Assembly (NCBI RefSeq): GCF_000939975.1
Contig: NZ_LK391969.1
Location: 1 to 64,000, forward strand
Reading direction: 5' to 3'
Length of the DNA: 64,000 nucleotides
Source of the DNA: Pseudomonas saudimassiliensis
GTDB lineage: Bacteria > Pseudomonadota > Gammaproteobacteria > Pseudomonadales > Pseudomonadaceae
How positions within the stretch are numbered: the stretch's first letter is position 1; every line of letters starts with the position of its first letter. Position numbers and translations under genes: made by a program. The notes under the pieces were generated by a model that saw only the letters and a list, made by a program, of their open reading frames with translations, did not search any database and was not told where the DNA came from. This document shows, piece by piece, positions 32,259 to 43,529 of the stretch.

Positions 32259-32390
32259 ATTGGGTTAGGGTAAACGAATGTTTTAGGCTGGTCATCCGAT
32301 TCTCTGCAGTTGTTGGGCAGATTGCTTGCGTTGGTGCCAGCGGTACAGTATTTTCGCTCCCTTTTTCACGCCGCACCGGAGGTTATTTGC

Positions 32391-32948
32391 ATGTCCATCG
32401 ATCTGGACCACGTCAAACAGGTAATGAAGGAAGCCGATTGCCTGTACAACCAGCAGCAGATCGAAGCCGCCATGGACGCGATGGCCGCCGAGATTACCCA
32501 GACCCTGCAGAATAGTAATCCAATCGTCTACAGCGTGATGAACGGTGGCCTGATCATCGCCGGCCAACTGTTGACCCGCCTCGACTTCCCGATGGAAGTC
32601 GGCTACCTGCACGCCACCCGCTACCGCAACAAGATGTCTGGTGGCGAGCTGTTCTGGAAGGCGCGGGCCGAGCATTCACTGGTTGGTCGTACGGTATTGA
32701 TCATCGACGACATCCTCGACGAAGGTCATACCCTGGCGGCGATCGTTGAATATTGCCGCGACGCCGGCGCCGAGCAGGTGCTCACCTGTGTGCTGCTGGA
32801 CAAGCGTCACGACCGCAAGGCCTACGAAGGCATGCGCGCCGACTTCACCGGCCTGGAAGTGGAAGACCGCTACCTGTTCGGCTTCGGTCTGGACTACAAG
32901 GGTTACTGGCGCAACGCGGCGGGCATCTACGCGCTGAAGGATCACTGA
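32391..32948 (+). CDS. hpt: hypoxanthine-guanine phosphoribosyltransferase
   Basis: Salvages hypoxanthine/guanine with PRPP to IMP/GMP. The 185-residue type I PRTase has the PRPP loop VLIIDDILDEGHTLAAI (about 103-119), YSVMNGGLIIAGQLL (PPi loop) and DYKGYWRN near the C-terminus. SD GGAGG is 8 nt before the ATG at 32391. Which purine it prefers is not readable from sequence. It is divergent from upp-uraA, placing purine and pyrimidine salvage together. Confidence 0.93.
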   Translation: MSIDLDHVKQVMKEADCLYNQQQIEAAMDAMAAEITQTLQNSNPIVYSVMNGGLIIAGQLLTRLDFPMEVGYLHATRYRNKMSGGELFWKARAEHSLVGRTVLIIDDILDEGHTLAAIVEYCRDAGAEQVLTCVLLDKRHDRKAYEGMRADFTGLEVEDRYLFGFGLDYKGYWRNAAGIYALKDH

Positions 32949-34679
32949 TCAGTCAGCGGTCGCTGCCAGCTTCGCCCGGATCATCTGCGCCGCCCGCTGC
33001 GGTGTGCCGGCGAAGGTGCGCCGGTCCCGGCTGGCGCTGATCCCGGCGCGCTTGAGCTTGAGCCGGATCGGCGCCCGCACCCCCACCAGATACACCTGCA
33101 TGCCCCGTTCGGCCAGCCCCCGTAACGCCTTCTCGAACAGCACCAGGGCACTCATGTCCATGCTCGGCACGCTGCGCATGTCGAGCACCACATAGCGCGT
33201 CTGACCGTCGAAGCGGTTGATGGCATCGAGCGCCTTGTCGGCGGCGGCGAAGAACAGCGGGCCATGGATACGGTAAAGCGCCACGCAGTCCGGCAGGTCG
33301 GCCAATGCCTGATCCTGGGCGCGGGGCTGCGCGCCGCCTTCGCTCAGGTCTGCCATGCGCTTGATGAACAGGGCAGCGGCGAGCAGCAGCCCCACCCCCA
33401 CCGCCAGCACCATGTCAAACAGCACCGTCAGCAGCAGGCAGATGAGCAGCACCAGCACATCCTGGCGCGGACCGACGCGCAGCAGGTGCAGCACCTGGGG
33501 CGCCTCGCTCATGTTCCAGGCGACAATCAGCAGCATGGCCGCCAGCGAAGCCATCGGCAGCCAGGCGAACAACCTGGCCAGCAACACCACCGCCAGCAGG
33601 ATGACCAGGGCATGCACCACGGCGGCAATGGGCGAGAAGGCCCCGCTGCGTACGCTGGTGGCGGTGCGGGCGATAGCCGCGGTCGCGGTGATGCCGCCGA
33701 AAAAGGGCACGATGAGGTTGCCCAGCCCCTGGCCCAGCAATTCCGCATTGGGATCATGACGGGTATTGGCCATGCCGTCGGCCACCAGCGCGCATAGCAG
33801 GGACTCGATGGCGCCCAGCATTGCCACCGCCAGGGCCGACGGCAGCAGCTGTTGCAGCAGGGCGAAGTTCACCGTCAGCGGCTCGCCATCGGCCCCGGGC
33901 AGTTGCCAGGGCAATACCCACTGGGGCGCGAAAGGTGGGATGCCGGCGTGGGTAACGCCATCCAGTTCATAACTGAACCGGGCCCCGAGTGTCGCCACGG
34001 GAATGTCCATGGCCAGCAGCAAGGCGCCCAGCAGGCTGCCGGCGAGCAGGGCGATCAGATGGCCGGGAATGCGCCGGGTCAACTTCGGCCACAGCAACAG
34101 CACCGACAAGGTCGCCACGCCGACCAGCGTATCGCCCATCTGGATCGACGGCAGGGCGGAAATCAGCAGTTGCCACTGCTCCAGATAATGGCTGGGCTGG
34201 GCCGCCAGCTGCAGGCCGAAGAAATCCTTGATCTGCAAGGTGGCGATGACAATGCCAATGCCTGCGGTAAACCCCATGACCACGGGGTAGGGCACGAACT
34301 GGATCAGGTTGCCCAGGCGCGCCAACCCCAGCATCAACAGGATCATCCCGGCCATCAGCGTCACCAGGAGCAGGCCGCCGAGGCCGTGTTGCTGGGTGAT
34401 GGGCAGCAGGATCACGACGAAGGCCGCGGTGGGGCCGGAGATGTTGAAACGCGAACCACCGCAAAGCGCGATCAGCAGCCCGCCGACGATGCCGGTATAC
34501 AGGCCATGTTGCGGCGCTACCCCCACGGCGATGGCCAACGCCATAGCCAGGGGGATAGCGATGATGCCGACGGTGATGCCGGCCAGCACATCACCGCGCA
34601 GCCGGGCGAACGAATATCCCTGCCGGAAGCTCTCGCGCAGCGCGACGAACAACGGCAGCTTGAAGGAGTGGTTGGGCAT
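32949..34679 (-). CDS. SulP-family anion transporter with STAS domain
   Basis: A 576-residue protein. The SulP membrane domain (about 20-410) contains ITVGIIAIPLAMALAIAVGVAPQHGLYTGIVGG and FNISGPTAAFVVIL. A cytoplasmic STAS domain follows (about 440-560), with YVVLDMRSVPSMDMSALVLFEKAL. SulP proteins move sulfate, bicarbonate, dicarboxylates or other anions; the substrate is not determinable here. The ATG at 34679 has GGGAGA upstream. Divergent from the small secreted protein at 34752. Confidence 0.92.
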   Translation of the reverse strand: MPNHSFKLPLFVALRESFRQGYSFARLRGDVLAGITVGIIAIPLAMALAIAVGVAPQHGLYTGIVGGLLIALCGGSRFNISGPTAAFVVILLPITQQHGLGGLLLVTLMAGMILLMLGLARLGNLIQFVPYPVVMGFTAGIGIVIATLQIKDFFGLQLAAQPSHYLEQWQLLISALPSIQMGDTLVGVATLSVLLLWPKLTRRIPGHLIALLAGSLLGALLLAMDIPVATLGARFSYELDGVTHAGIPPFAPQWVLPWQLPGADGEPLTVNFALLQQLLPSALAVAMLGAIESLLCALVADGMANTRHDPNAELLGQGLGNLIVPFFGGITATAAIARTATSVRSGAFSPIAAVVHALVILLAVVLLARLFAWLPMASLAAMLLIVAWNMSEAPQVLHLLRVGPRQDVLVLLICLLLTVLFDMVLAVGVGLLLAAALFIKRMADLSEGGAQPRAQDQALADLPDCVALYRIHGPLFFAAADKALDAINRFDGQTRYVVLDMRSVPSMDMSALVLFEKALRGLAERGMQVYLVGVRAPIRLKLKRAGISASRDRRTFAGTPQRAAQMIRAKLAATAD

Positions 34680-34751
34680 GATTCTCCCGTGTTGACAAAG
34701 CCGGGGCTGGCTGCCACAACAGATCTTTCTGTCTGCTCGGGAAGCTTCCCC

Positions 34752-35237
34752 ATGAAGGTTGGCGTCAAGGTACTGACCAGCATACTCCTCGGCATGCTGG
34801 CAAGTGTAGTGGCAGCCGCTGCGCCGCAGCTGCCCCATGATGAATTTATGCCACCGGACCGCTACGCAGCGCGGCAGGATCGGCCCGAGCAATTACTGCT
34901 TGAGGTCGAGCGCTATCGGCTGACCGTCGCTAGCGAATCCCGCCAGACGGGCACTAGCCGGACCCAGGAAAGCAGCCTCTGGCTGTTCATCGATGGCCGC
35001 TCACTGTTGCCGGGCGCTCAGCTCGCCCATGTGCGGATAGGCTTTGTCGATGGGCCGGGGTCCCTGCCGCCGGCCCGGCACGAGGCTGGTACCCTGACCC
35101 TGTATTTCCCCCTGGGCTATCTGGAGACGGTGCGGGGTCTGCTCGCCGGCCCCGGGCCGCATTACGTCCAGGCGCGCTTCCATGGTAATGGCACCGTGTG
35201 GGCAGATGTCCATGCCGGGCCGATCAGCGTTCGCTGA
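34752..35237 (+). CDS. secreted protein of unknown function
   Basis: A 161-residue protein I do not recognise. It has a Sec signal peptide (MKVGVKVLTSILLGMLASVVAAAA). A soluble part follows with alternating polar/hydrophobic beta-type segments (LLLEVERYRLTVASE, SSLWLFIDGRSLLPG, GTLTLYFPLGYLETVRG, HYVQARFHGNGTVWADVHAG), suggesting a small periplasmic beta-sandwich. There are no Cys residues in the mature part, no lipobox and no catalytic motif. It is divergent from the SulP gene and precedes the conserved PA4642-like gene. Confidence 0.75.
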   Translation: MKVGVKVLTSILLGMLASVVAAAAPQLPHDEFMPPDRYAARQDRPEQLLLEVERYRLTVASESRQTGTSRTQESSLWLFIDGRSLLPGAQLAHVRIGFVDGPGSLPPARHEAGTLTLYFPLGYLETVRGLLAGPGPHYVQARFHGNGTVWADVHAGPISVR

Positions 35238-35322
35238 AAAGACGCCACGCGCTGCGGTGCTGGTGGCGGCGCGGTCGGATGGTTACAATTCGTGCTTTCC
35301 GCTTCAGATTGAGGAGTTGTTC

Positions 35323-35625
35323 GTGCGCAAAGACAAGCAAAAGGTAGTGGGCGAGCCCATGAGCGATGAGCAAGTCGCCGTCTTTCTGAATTTTCGCCCC
35401 CGTGACCCGGGCGAGTCCGTTGATCTGTATATGCTGACCCGCGCCTACCGGGGTTTGCGGGCCCATGACTTTGCCCGTTTCCTCGAGATGTTCCTGGCCG
35501 CCGGGCACGACATCAATGCTATCGATGCCGACGGCCGCACCATGCTGCAGATCCTGCGCGAGCATGCCCAGGCTGAGGAATATGTCGAGGCGCTGGTCGC
35601 CGCCGGAGCGCGCTCGATTGAGTGA
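35323..35625 (+). CDS. conserved hypothetical protein, PA4642 family
   Basis: A 100-residue soluble protein with start GTG, chosen because GAGGAG lies 7 nt upstream. It has RAYRGLRAHDFARFLEMFLAAGHDINAIDADGRTML, which reads like a single ankyrin-type helix-turn-helix, followed by AEEYVEALVAAGA. It resembles the short Pseudomonas family named after PA4642; that assignment is from memory. Function unknown; probably a protein-protein contact module. Confidence 0.78.
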   Translation: MRKDKQKVVGEPMSDEQVAVFLNFRPRDPGESVDLYMLTRAYRGLRAHDFARFLEMFLAAGHDINAIDADGRTMLQILREHAQAEEYVEALVAAGARSIE

Positions 35626-35695
35626 TGCCCGCCCGCATGCGCGTGCGGAGCAGTGCGTAGCAGGTTCATCCAACCATTGCCGAAGGAGTGCAAGC

Positions 35696-36280
35696 ATGTT
35701 GAAACGTCTGGGTTTCCTCGCTGTAGCGGGGCTGGCAATCGCCCTGGTCGGCTGCGCCCACAGCCCGCAGCAGCTCAATGTCACGCCGAATGTGACGGTG
35801 CCCCTGAGTCAGGTGGCCCGGCAGCAACCGGTGGTGGTCACGGTGCAGGACAGTCGCCCTTCGCCGGTTCTGGGTACCCGTGGCGGCCTCTATCCGGACT
35901 CGAGCAATCTGACCATCAGCCCGCAGACCGTACCCCACGTGCGCCAGCAGGTGGAGCAGGCGCTCGGCAAGTTGGGCTTCCAGGTCGTGCCGGCGGGTAC
36001 GCCCAACGCCAACAGTCTGGTCGTCAGCCTGGCGGACCTGTCCTACGTCTCGCCGAAAGAGGGCGTCTACGTCACCCAGGCCGATATCGGCGCGGTGTTC
36101 GCTGCTGAGGTGCGCTCGATGAATCAGCGCTACAACGGGCGCTACAGCGCCTCGGCGCAGCACCGTTTCGGCTATGCGCCCAACCAGGCCACCAATACCC
36201 GCCTGGTTAGCGAAGTGATGAGCGATGCCCTGTCGCGCATCTTCAAGGATCCGGAAATCATCCGCATTCTCCAGCAGTAA
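35696..36280 (+). CDS. YajG-family lipoprotein
   Basis: A 194-residue precursor with lipobox LVGC (Cys20). The YajG-type body follows: VTVQDSRPSPVLGTRGG, QVEQALGKLGFQVV, and the C-terminal LVSEVMSDALSRIFKDPEIIRIL. SD AAGGAG lies 9 nt before the ATG. In E. coli yajG sits beside ampG; no ampG is seen here. Exact role unknown, likely envelope associated. Confidence 0.88.
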   Translation: MLKRLGFLAVAGLAIALVGCAHSPQQLNVTPNVTVPLSQVARQQPVVVTVQDSRPSPVLGTRGGLYPDSSNLTISPQTVPHVRQQVEQALGKLGFQVVPAGTPNANSLVVSLADLSYVSPKEGVYVTQADIGAVFAAEVRSMNQRYNGRYSASAQHRFGYAPNQATNTRLVSEVMSDALSRIFKDPEIIRILQQ

Positions 36281-36293
36281 GCTCCCCGCACAA

Positions 36294-36314
36294 GGGGCCG
36301 TCTCGACGGCTCCT
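36294..36314. terminator. hairpin between convergent yajG-like and BCCT genes
   Basis: AGGGGCCGT-CTCG-ACGGCTCCT forms a 9-bp stem with one G-U pair in the 44-nt gap between two convergent genes. There is no strong T tract on either strand, so termination efficiency is uncertain. Confidence 0.4.
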
Positions 36315-36324
36315 GGTCATTTCC

Positions 36325-38397
36325 TCATTCTTCCTTCGGGTCACGCGGTGGGGTCTGCAGCATCTCGTCGTGCTCGGCCATGTTCCAGGGCAGCACACCC
36401 GGGCTCAGATGCAGGAAGTGCAGGTATTTCTCGAAGTGGTCGAGAATGTCGCCAATCAATTCCTGCTGGTCATAGCCATAGATGTCATAGGCCTGGCCGC
36501 CGCGGCGCAGGAAGACCTCGGCGCGGTAGTAGTAGCTATCCTCGTCGGCGGTTTCCTCCGCCTCCGGATGGGCAAAGGCGGGACGCAGGTAATCGCGCAG
36601 GCGGATTTCATAGAGGAAGTCCAACTGATCCGGCACGATGACCTCCAGGTAGGCGCGCCGATGCTCCTCGTCGTAATGCACTTCCGCCGGCCACGACTGG
36701 GCCTGCAGGCCCTTGGCGACGCGGATCATGGCGGTCAGGGCAGTCTCCTTGATGAAGAGCTCCACCTCGTCCTTCCTGGGATAGTTGACGATGCCGGCCA
36801 GGCGCTTCTTCCACAACGAGGAGCTGGCGCCGGAACCGCTGCGGCCGGACTGCATGCCGTAACCCTGGCTCACCTTCTGGTGATGGCTCTCGATGACCAG
36901 CGCCCGCCACATGCCCACCGCTGAAATCAGCATGATAATGGCGAAGGGCAGGGCGCTGGCCACCGCCATGCTCTGCAGCGCCTTGAGCCCGCCGGCGACC
37001 AGCAGCACCGAGGCCAGTACCCCGCTGAGGATGGCCCAGAAGCCGCGCTGCCAGGCGGGGGTAGCCAGGGCGCCACCGGAGGCCAGCGAATCGACAACCA
37101 GCGCGCCGGAGTCCGCTGAGGTGACGAAGAACAGGGTGATCAGGATCACGGTAATGGTGGAAATGATCGCCGTCAGCGGCAACTGCTCGAACAGCTTGAA
37201 CAGGGCGATGGCGTTGTCGGCCTTCACCTGATCGATCAGCTCGGAATAACCCTGGTTGATGATCAGGTGCAGCGCGGTGTCGCCGAATACCGAGAACCAG
37301 AAGAAAGTGAAGATGGTCGGTACCAGCATCACGCCGAAGACGAACTGGCGAATGGTCCGGCCGCGGCTGATCTTGGCAATGAACAGCCCGACGAAGGGTG
37401 CCCAGGCGATGGTCCAGCCGAAGATGAACAGGGTCCAGTTGCCGATCCAGTCGGAGCGCGAATAGGCCTGCAGATTGAAGGTGCGCTCGACAATATTGTT
37501 CAGGTAGCTGCCGGTGTTCTGCAGGAAGGTTTCCAGAATGAAGACGGTCGGTCCCGCGAGGAACACGAACAGCATCAGCGCCGTGGCGACCACCATGTTG
37601 AGCATGGCCAGGTTCTTGATGCCCTTGTCCATTCCGGCTACCACCGAGCCCATGGTCAACAGGGTAATCGCCGCAATGCAGGCGACCTGTATGCCGACGC
37701 CCACCGGGACGCTGGGCCACAGATAATTCAGCCCGGCATTGATCTGCGCCACCGACAGACCGAGGGTCGTGGCGATACCGAACATGGTGCCGAGGATGGC
37801 GAAGGTATCCACGGCGTGGCCGATCGGTCCGTAGATGCGATCACCGATCAGGGGATACAGCGCCGAACGGATCGACAGCGGCAGGCCATGGCGGAAGGAG
37901 AAGTACGCCAGCACCAGCCCGGTCAGGCCGTAGATGGCCCAGATGTGAAAGCCCCAGTGGAAGAACGCGATCTGCATGGCCTGCTTGGCCGCATCCAGGG
38001 TCAGCCCTGCGGCGCCCTCGGGTGGGTCGGCATAATGCAATACCGGCTCCGCCACGCCGAAGAATAGCAGGGCGATACCGTAGCCGGCGGAGAACAGCAT
38101 GGCAAACCAGGCGGGGAAGCTGTATTGCGGCTCGGCATGGTCCGGGCCCAGCTTGATCTGGCCCCATTTGCTCATGGCGACGATGACGATGAACACCAGG
38201 AAGATGGCCACCGACAACATGTAGAACCAGCCGAAGGTCTCGGTGATGTAGCCCAGTACCGACGAGAACAACTCGCCGGCCAACTCGGGTTGACTGGCGG
38301 TACCGATGACCAGCAGCAGGATGAAAAAGAATGCCGGTATGAAGACCGGCAGCAGGATGGTGGTATTCCAGAGACGGCGCCTGGTGGATTCCGGCAT
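36325..38397 (-). CDS. BCCT-family betaine/choline transporter (BetT type)
   Basis: A 690-residue protein. Twelve membrane segments occupy about residues 10-500 and include the BCCT signature GWTIAWAPFVGLFIAKISRGRT. A long cytoplasmic C-terminal domain (about 500-690) follows, like BetT-type osmotically regulated choline or betaine importers. The ATG at 38397 was preferred because AAGGAG lies 10 nt before it; another ATG at 38406 sits only one base after that sequence. No bet enzymes are adjacent, so choline versus glycine betaine cannot be decided. Confidence 0.9.
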   Translation of the reverse strand: MPESTRRRLWNTTILLPVFIPAFFFILLLVIGTASQPELAGELFSSVLGYITETFGWFYMLSVAIFLVFIVIVAMSKWGQIKLGPDHAEPQYSFPAWFAMLFSAGYGIALLFFGVAEPVLHYADPPEGAAGLTLDAAKQAMQIAFFHWGFHIWAIYGLTGLVLAYFSFRHGLPLSIRSALYPLIGDRIYGPIGHAVDTFAILGTMFGIATTLGLSVAQINAGLNYLWPSVPVGVGIQVACIAAITLLTMGSVVAGMDKGIKNLAMLNMVVATALMLFVFLAGPTVFILETFLQNTGSYLNNIVERTFNLQAYSRSDWIGNWTLFIFGWTIAWAPFVGLFIAKISRGRTIRQFVFGVMLVPTIFTFFWFSVFGDTALHLIINQGYSELIDQVKADNAIALFKLFEQLPLTAIISTITVILITLFFVTSADSGALVVDSLASGGALATPAWQRGFWAILSGVLASVLLVAGGLKALQSMAVASALPFAIIMLISAVGMWRALVIESHHQKVSQGYGMQSGRSGSGASSSLWKKRLAGIVNYPRKDEVELFIKETALTAMIRVAKGLQAQSWPAEVHYDEEHRRAYLEVIVPDQLDFLYEIRLRDYLRPAFAHPEAEETADEDSYYYRAEVFLRRGGQAYDIYGYDQQELIGDILDHFEKYLHFLHLSPGVLPWNMAEHDEMLQTPPRDPKEE

Positions 38398-38491
38398 GCG
38401 GGACATACTCCTTGGTCAGAGGCTTTGCGCGCGGGGTCAGCCGCGCTCAGCCAAGAGTATAGCAGCCGGTTCTAGAGCCTCCGGGGCGGGG

Positions 38492-38959
38492 TCAGTTGTC
38501 CATCTCGCTGCAGTTTTCCACCCGGACCCGGGCCGTGCCGGCGCGCAGCATGCCCAGCTCCCTGGCAGCGGCCATTGATAAATCGATGATGCGGTTGCCG
38601 CTGAAGGGGCCGCGGTCGTTGACCCTGACCTCGGCGCTGCGACCGTTGAACAGGTTGGTGACACAGAGCAGCGAGTCGAAGGGCAGGCTGGGGTGCGCGG
38701 CAGTCATTTCAGTCTCGTCGTAGGGCTCGCCGCTGGCAGTGCGGCGGCCATGCAGGCGAGAGGAGTAGTAGGAAGCCCGCCCCTCGGCCGTATAACTCAG
38801 CCCGCCTTCCTCGTCGATACGGCTATCACCGGTGGCGAAGGTGCCCGATAGGGTGAGCAGGGCAGCCAGCGCCACTCGGCCGAACCACGCCGGTTTGCCC
38901 CGGAGGCGGCCAGCCAGAGCACGCGCACCTGAATGCAGCCCCGCCATGCGCTTATCCAT
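38492..38959 (-). CDS. RlpA-like double-psi beta-barrel protein
   Basis: A 155-residue protein with an N-terminal signal or membrane segment ([16 protein letters not shown]). The RlpA core follows: [50 protein letters not shown] with the conserved Asp, and AARELGML. RlpA proteins act on or bind denuded glycan strands. There is no SPOR domain and no lipobox, so it is not classical RlpA. The start overlaps the gatB stop by 8 nt; an ATG at 38947 is an alternative. Confidence 0.87.
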   Translation of the reverse strand: MDKRMAGLHSGARALAGRLRGKPAWFGRVALAALLTLSGTFATGDSRIDEEGGLSYTAEGRASYYSSRLHGRRTASGEPYDETEMTAAHPSLPFDSLLCVTNLFNGRSAEVRVNDRGPFSGNRIIDLSMAAARELGMLRAGTARVRVENCSEMDN

Positions 38960-40397
38960 CGAGCTTCTGTTTCAACAACTGGTTGACCTGCTGCGGGTTG
39001 GCCTTGCCCTTCGAGGCCTTCATGGCCTGGCCGACGAAGAAGCCGAACATCTTGCCGCGCTTGGCTTCATCGCTGGCGCGGTATTGCTCGACCTGCTCGG
39101 CATTGGCGGCCAGCACTTCATCCAGCATGGCGTCGATGGCGCCGCTGTCGGTCACCTGCTTCAGGCCCTTGGCCTCGATGATCTGGTCGGCATCGCCCTC
39201 GCCGGCGGCCATGGCCTCGAAGACCATCTTGGCGATCTTGCCGGAGATGGTGTTGTCCTTGATCCGCAGGATCATGCCACCGAGCTGCTCGGCGCTGACC
39301 GGTGACTGGTCGATCTCGATATCGGACTTGTTGAGCAGGCTGGACAGCTCACCCATGACCCAGTTGGCGGCCAGCTTGGCGTCGCCGCAGACGCGCTGTA
39401 CTTCCTCGAAATAGTCCGCCATCTCGCGGCTGGCAGCCAGCACGCTGGCGTCGTAGGCCGACAGGCCGAACTCGCTCTGGAAGCGTTCGCGCTTCTGTTG
39501 CGGCAGTTCGGGGAGCTCGCCGCGCACTTCCTCGATGAAGGCTGGCTCGATGATTACCGGCAGCAGGTCCGGGTCGGGGAAGTAGCGGTAATCGTTGGCT
39601 TCTTCCTTGCTGCGCATGGAGCGCGTCTCGTCCTTGTTGGGATCGTACAGGCGGGTTTCCTGAATCACCGTGCCGCCGTCCTCGATCAGCTCGATTTGGC
39701 GCTGCACCTCGGTGTTGATCGCCTTCTCGATGAAGCGGAAGGAGTTCACGTTCTTGATCTCGCAGCGGGTACCGAATTCGGCCTGGCCCTTGGGCCGAAC
39801 CGAGACGTTACAGTCGCAGCGCAGCGAGCCTTCGGCCATGTTGCCGTCGCAGATGCCCAGGTAGCGCACCAGGGAATGGATGGTCTTGGCGTAGGCCACC
39901 GCTTCCTTGGCGCTGCGCATATCCGGCTCGGAGACGATTTCCAGCAGCGGGGTGCCGGCGCGGTTCAGGTCGATGCCGCTCATGCCCTGGAAGTCTTCAT
40001 GCAGGCTCTTGCCGGCGTCCTCTTCCAGGTGCGCCCGGGTAACGCCGACGCGCTTGACGGTGCCATCATCCAGGGTGATGTCCAGGAAGCCCTTGCCGAC
40101 GATCGGCAGGTCCATCTGGCTGATCTGGTAGCCCTTGGGCAGGTCTGGGTAGAAGTAGTTCTTGCGGGCGAACACGTTGGTCTGGCCGATCTCGGCATTG
40201 ATGGCCAGGCCGAACTTGACCGCGTTGCGCACGGCCTGGGCGTTGAGCACCGGCAGGGTACCCGGCATGCCCAGGTCGATCAGGCTGGCCTGGGTATTGG
40301 GCTCGGCGCCGAAGCTGGTCGCGCTGCCCGAAAAGATCTTCGAGGCGGTGGTGAGCTGGGCATGAATCTCCAGCCCGATAACGATTTCCCATTGCAT
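38952..40397 (-). CDS. gatB: Asp/Glu-tRNA amidotransferase subunit B
   Basis: A 481-residue GatB, which activates the misacylated tRNA side-chain carboxylate and binds the tRNA. It has [66 protein letters not shown] and ETRLYDP, plus the C-terminal GatB/YqeY helical domain. Intact, and 12 nt after gatA. Intactness here contrasts with the broken gatA. Confidence 0.97.
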   Translation of the reverse strand: MQWEIVIGLEIHAQLTTASKIFSGSATSFGAEPNTQASLIDLGMPGTLPVLNAQAVRNAVKFGLAINAEIGQTNVFARKNYFYPDLPKGYQISQMDLPIVGKGFLDITLDDGTVKRVGVTRAHLEEDAGKSLHEDFQGMSGIDLNRAGTPLLEIVSEPDMRSAKEAVAYAKTIHSLVRYLGICDGNMAEGSLRCDCNVSVRPKGQAEFGTRCEIKNVNSFRFIEKAINTEVQRQIELIEDGGTVIQETRLYDPNKDETRSMRSKEEANDYRYFPDPDLLPVIIEPAFIEEVRGELPELPQQKRERFQSEFGLSAYDASVLAASREMADYFEEVQRVCGDAKLAANWVMGELSSLLNKSDIEIDQSPVSAEQLGGMILRIKDNTISGKIAKMVFEAMAAGEGDADQIIEAKGLKQVTDSGAIDAMLDEVLAANAEQVEQYRASDEAKRGKMFGFFVGQAMKASKGKANPQQVNQLLKQKLDG

Positions 40398-40409
40398 GGT
40401 CAGTATTCC

Positions 40410-41838
40410 TCAAAATCCGCCGGGGGCGCGGGTGTGCCAGTCGGTATGCTGCTGGTACTGGTGCGCGACATTCAGTAGCCGGGCCTCGCTGAAATAGGGG
40501 CCCAGCAACTGCATGCCGATCGGCAGATCACCGGCGAAACCGGCCGGCAGGGCGATGCCCGGGACGCCGGCGAGGTTGGCAGTGATGGTATAGATGTCGG
40601 TCAGGTACAGACTCACCGGATCGTCGATTTTCTCCCCGAGGCGGAAGGCCGGGCTCGGCGAGGTCGGGCAGAGGATGACATCGACCTGCTCGTAGGCGGC
40701 CATGAAGTCGTTCTTGATCAGCCGGCGAACCTTCTGTGCCTGCAGGTAGTAGGCGTCGTAATAGCCGGCCGACAGGGCATAGGCGCCGACCATGATGCGC
40801 CGCTTGACCTCGTCACCGAAGCCCTCGGCACGGGTGCGCTTGTACAGGTCGGTCAGGTCCGCCGGGTTCTCGCAGCGGTAGCCGAAACGCACGCCGTCGA
40901 ACCGGGACAGGTTGGAGGAGGCTTCCGCCGGCGCGATGACGTAGTAGGCCGGGATCGCCAGCTCGGTGTTGGGCAGGCTGATGTCCTTGATCTCGGCGCC
41001 CAGCGCCTGGAACTGCTTGACCGCAGCGGCAATGGCATCGGCAGTGGCGGTATCCAGGCCGCTGGCAAAGTATTCCTTCGGCAGGCCGATGCGCAGGCCG
41101 GTCAGCGGCTGGTTCAGGTCGGCGCAGTAATCGGGCACCGGCTCGTCGACACTGGTGGAGTCGCGCTCATCAAAGCCGGCCATGGCCTGGATCAGCATGG
41201 CGCAGTCTTCGGCAGTACGGGCCATGGGGCCGGCTTGGTCAAGGCTGGAGGCGTAGGCAATCATGCCCCAGCGCGAGACCCGGCCATAGGTCGGCTTGAG
41301 GCCGGTCAACGCGGTGTAGCCCGCCGGCTGGCGAATCGAGCCGCCGGTATCGGTGCCGGTGGCCGCCGCGCACAGGCGCGCCCGACGAGCCGCCGGGCAC
41401 ATGCTCGGTATTCCAGGGGTTGCGCACGGCGCCGTAGTAGCTGGACTCGTTGGACGAGCCCATGGCGAACTCGTCCATGTTGGTCTTGCCCAGGGTCACG
41501 GTGCCGGCGGCCAGCAGCCGGGCGGTGACGCTGGACTCGTAGGGCGCGATGAAGTTGTCGAGCATCTTCGAGCCGCAGCTGGTACGCACGCCCTGGGTGC
41601 AGAACAGATCCTTGTGCGCCAGCGGGATGCCGGTCAGCGGGCCGGCATCACCGGCGGCCAGCCGGGCGTCAGCCGCGCGCGCCTGCTCCAGCGCCAGCTC
41701 CGGGGTGACGGTGATGTAGCTGTTGAGCGCGCCATCGAACTGCTCGATGCGCTTGAGGTAGAGTTCGGTCAGCTCGACACTGGAAATAGCCTTGCTGTGC
41801 AGGGCTTGGGACAAGCCGGCGAGGGTTTTCTCATGCAT
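40410..41838 (-). pseudogene. gatA: Asp/Glu-tRNA amidotransferase subunit A, frameshifted
   Basis: GatA is the amidase that releases ammonia from Gln for GatB. Two frames encode it: residues from [11 protein letters not shown] through PLAHKDLF (catalytic Lys) to [11 protein letters not shown] (from 41838), then, in another frame, [21 protein letters not shown] to the end (GTDTGGS has the nucleophilic Ser). At the junction (about 41375-41385) the expected GSAAAVAA stretch of the amidase signature is missing. About 23 nt appear deleted, next to an 8-bp palindrome GGCGCGCC. Everything else is intact and uneroded. With gatB and gatC intact, this is more likely a sequencing/assembly error than true decay. 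Confidence 0.88.
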
Positions 41839-41880
41839 GTAATTTGTCTCGTTTCAAAGCGCGGCAACAAACATCGATGA

Positions 41881-42168
41881 TCACTCGATGACCCGGGGAA
41901 CCAGATACAGGCCCTGTTCGGTGGCTGGCGCTATGGCTTGCAGCGCGTCGCGCTGATTGGTCTCGGTCACGGCATCGGCGCGCAGGCGCTGGGTGGTTTC
42001 CAGCGGATGGGCGAGCGGCTCGATGCCGCTGGTGTCGACGGCCTGCAGTTGGTCGATCAAGCCCATGATGCCGGCCAGCTTGTCGGTAGTGGCGGTAATG
42101 TCGTCGCCGTGGAGGGCAATGCGCGCAAGATGGGCAATCTGTTCCACGTCAGAGCGGTCTAGGGCCAT
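41881..42168 (-). CDS. gatC: Asp/Glu-tRNA amidotransferase subunit C
   Basis: A 95-residue protein that clamps GatA to GatB. It has the family pattern [12 protein letters not shown] at the N-terminus, [22 protein letters not shown] in the middle and a C-terminal [10 protein letters not shown]. First gene of gatC-gatA-gatB; 42 nt before gatA. The 260 nt between gatC and the divergent mreB contain no gene and no promoter I can call with confidence. Confidence 0.95.
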   Translation of the reverse strand: MALDRSDVEQIAHLARIALHGDDITATTDKLAGIMGLIDQLQAVDTSGIEPLAHPLETTQRLRADAVTETNQRDALQAIAPATEQGLYLVPRVIE

Positions 42169-42320
42169 GTGGTTTCTCCATGAAGCCGGACGATCCGGTG
42201 TTGTATGCCGATGTTGTCGGGCAAAGGGACGAATTTACCACATCCGCGCCTTGCCCAAAAACCCCGCCATTGTTAGAGTTGCGACACTTCGGGAAGTACC
42301 GATCGGTTGCCTGTGTTTGA

Positions 42321-43466
<1,146 letters not shown>

Positions 43467-43529
43467 TCGGTGCCATGGCGGCAGGCCTCGGCTTGCCGCA
43501 ACAGCCTGTCCTTCCGCAGCAAGGAGCCC

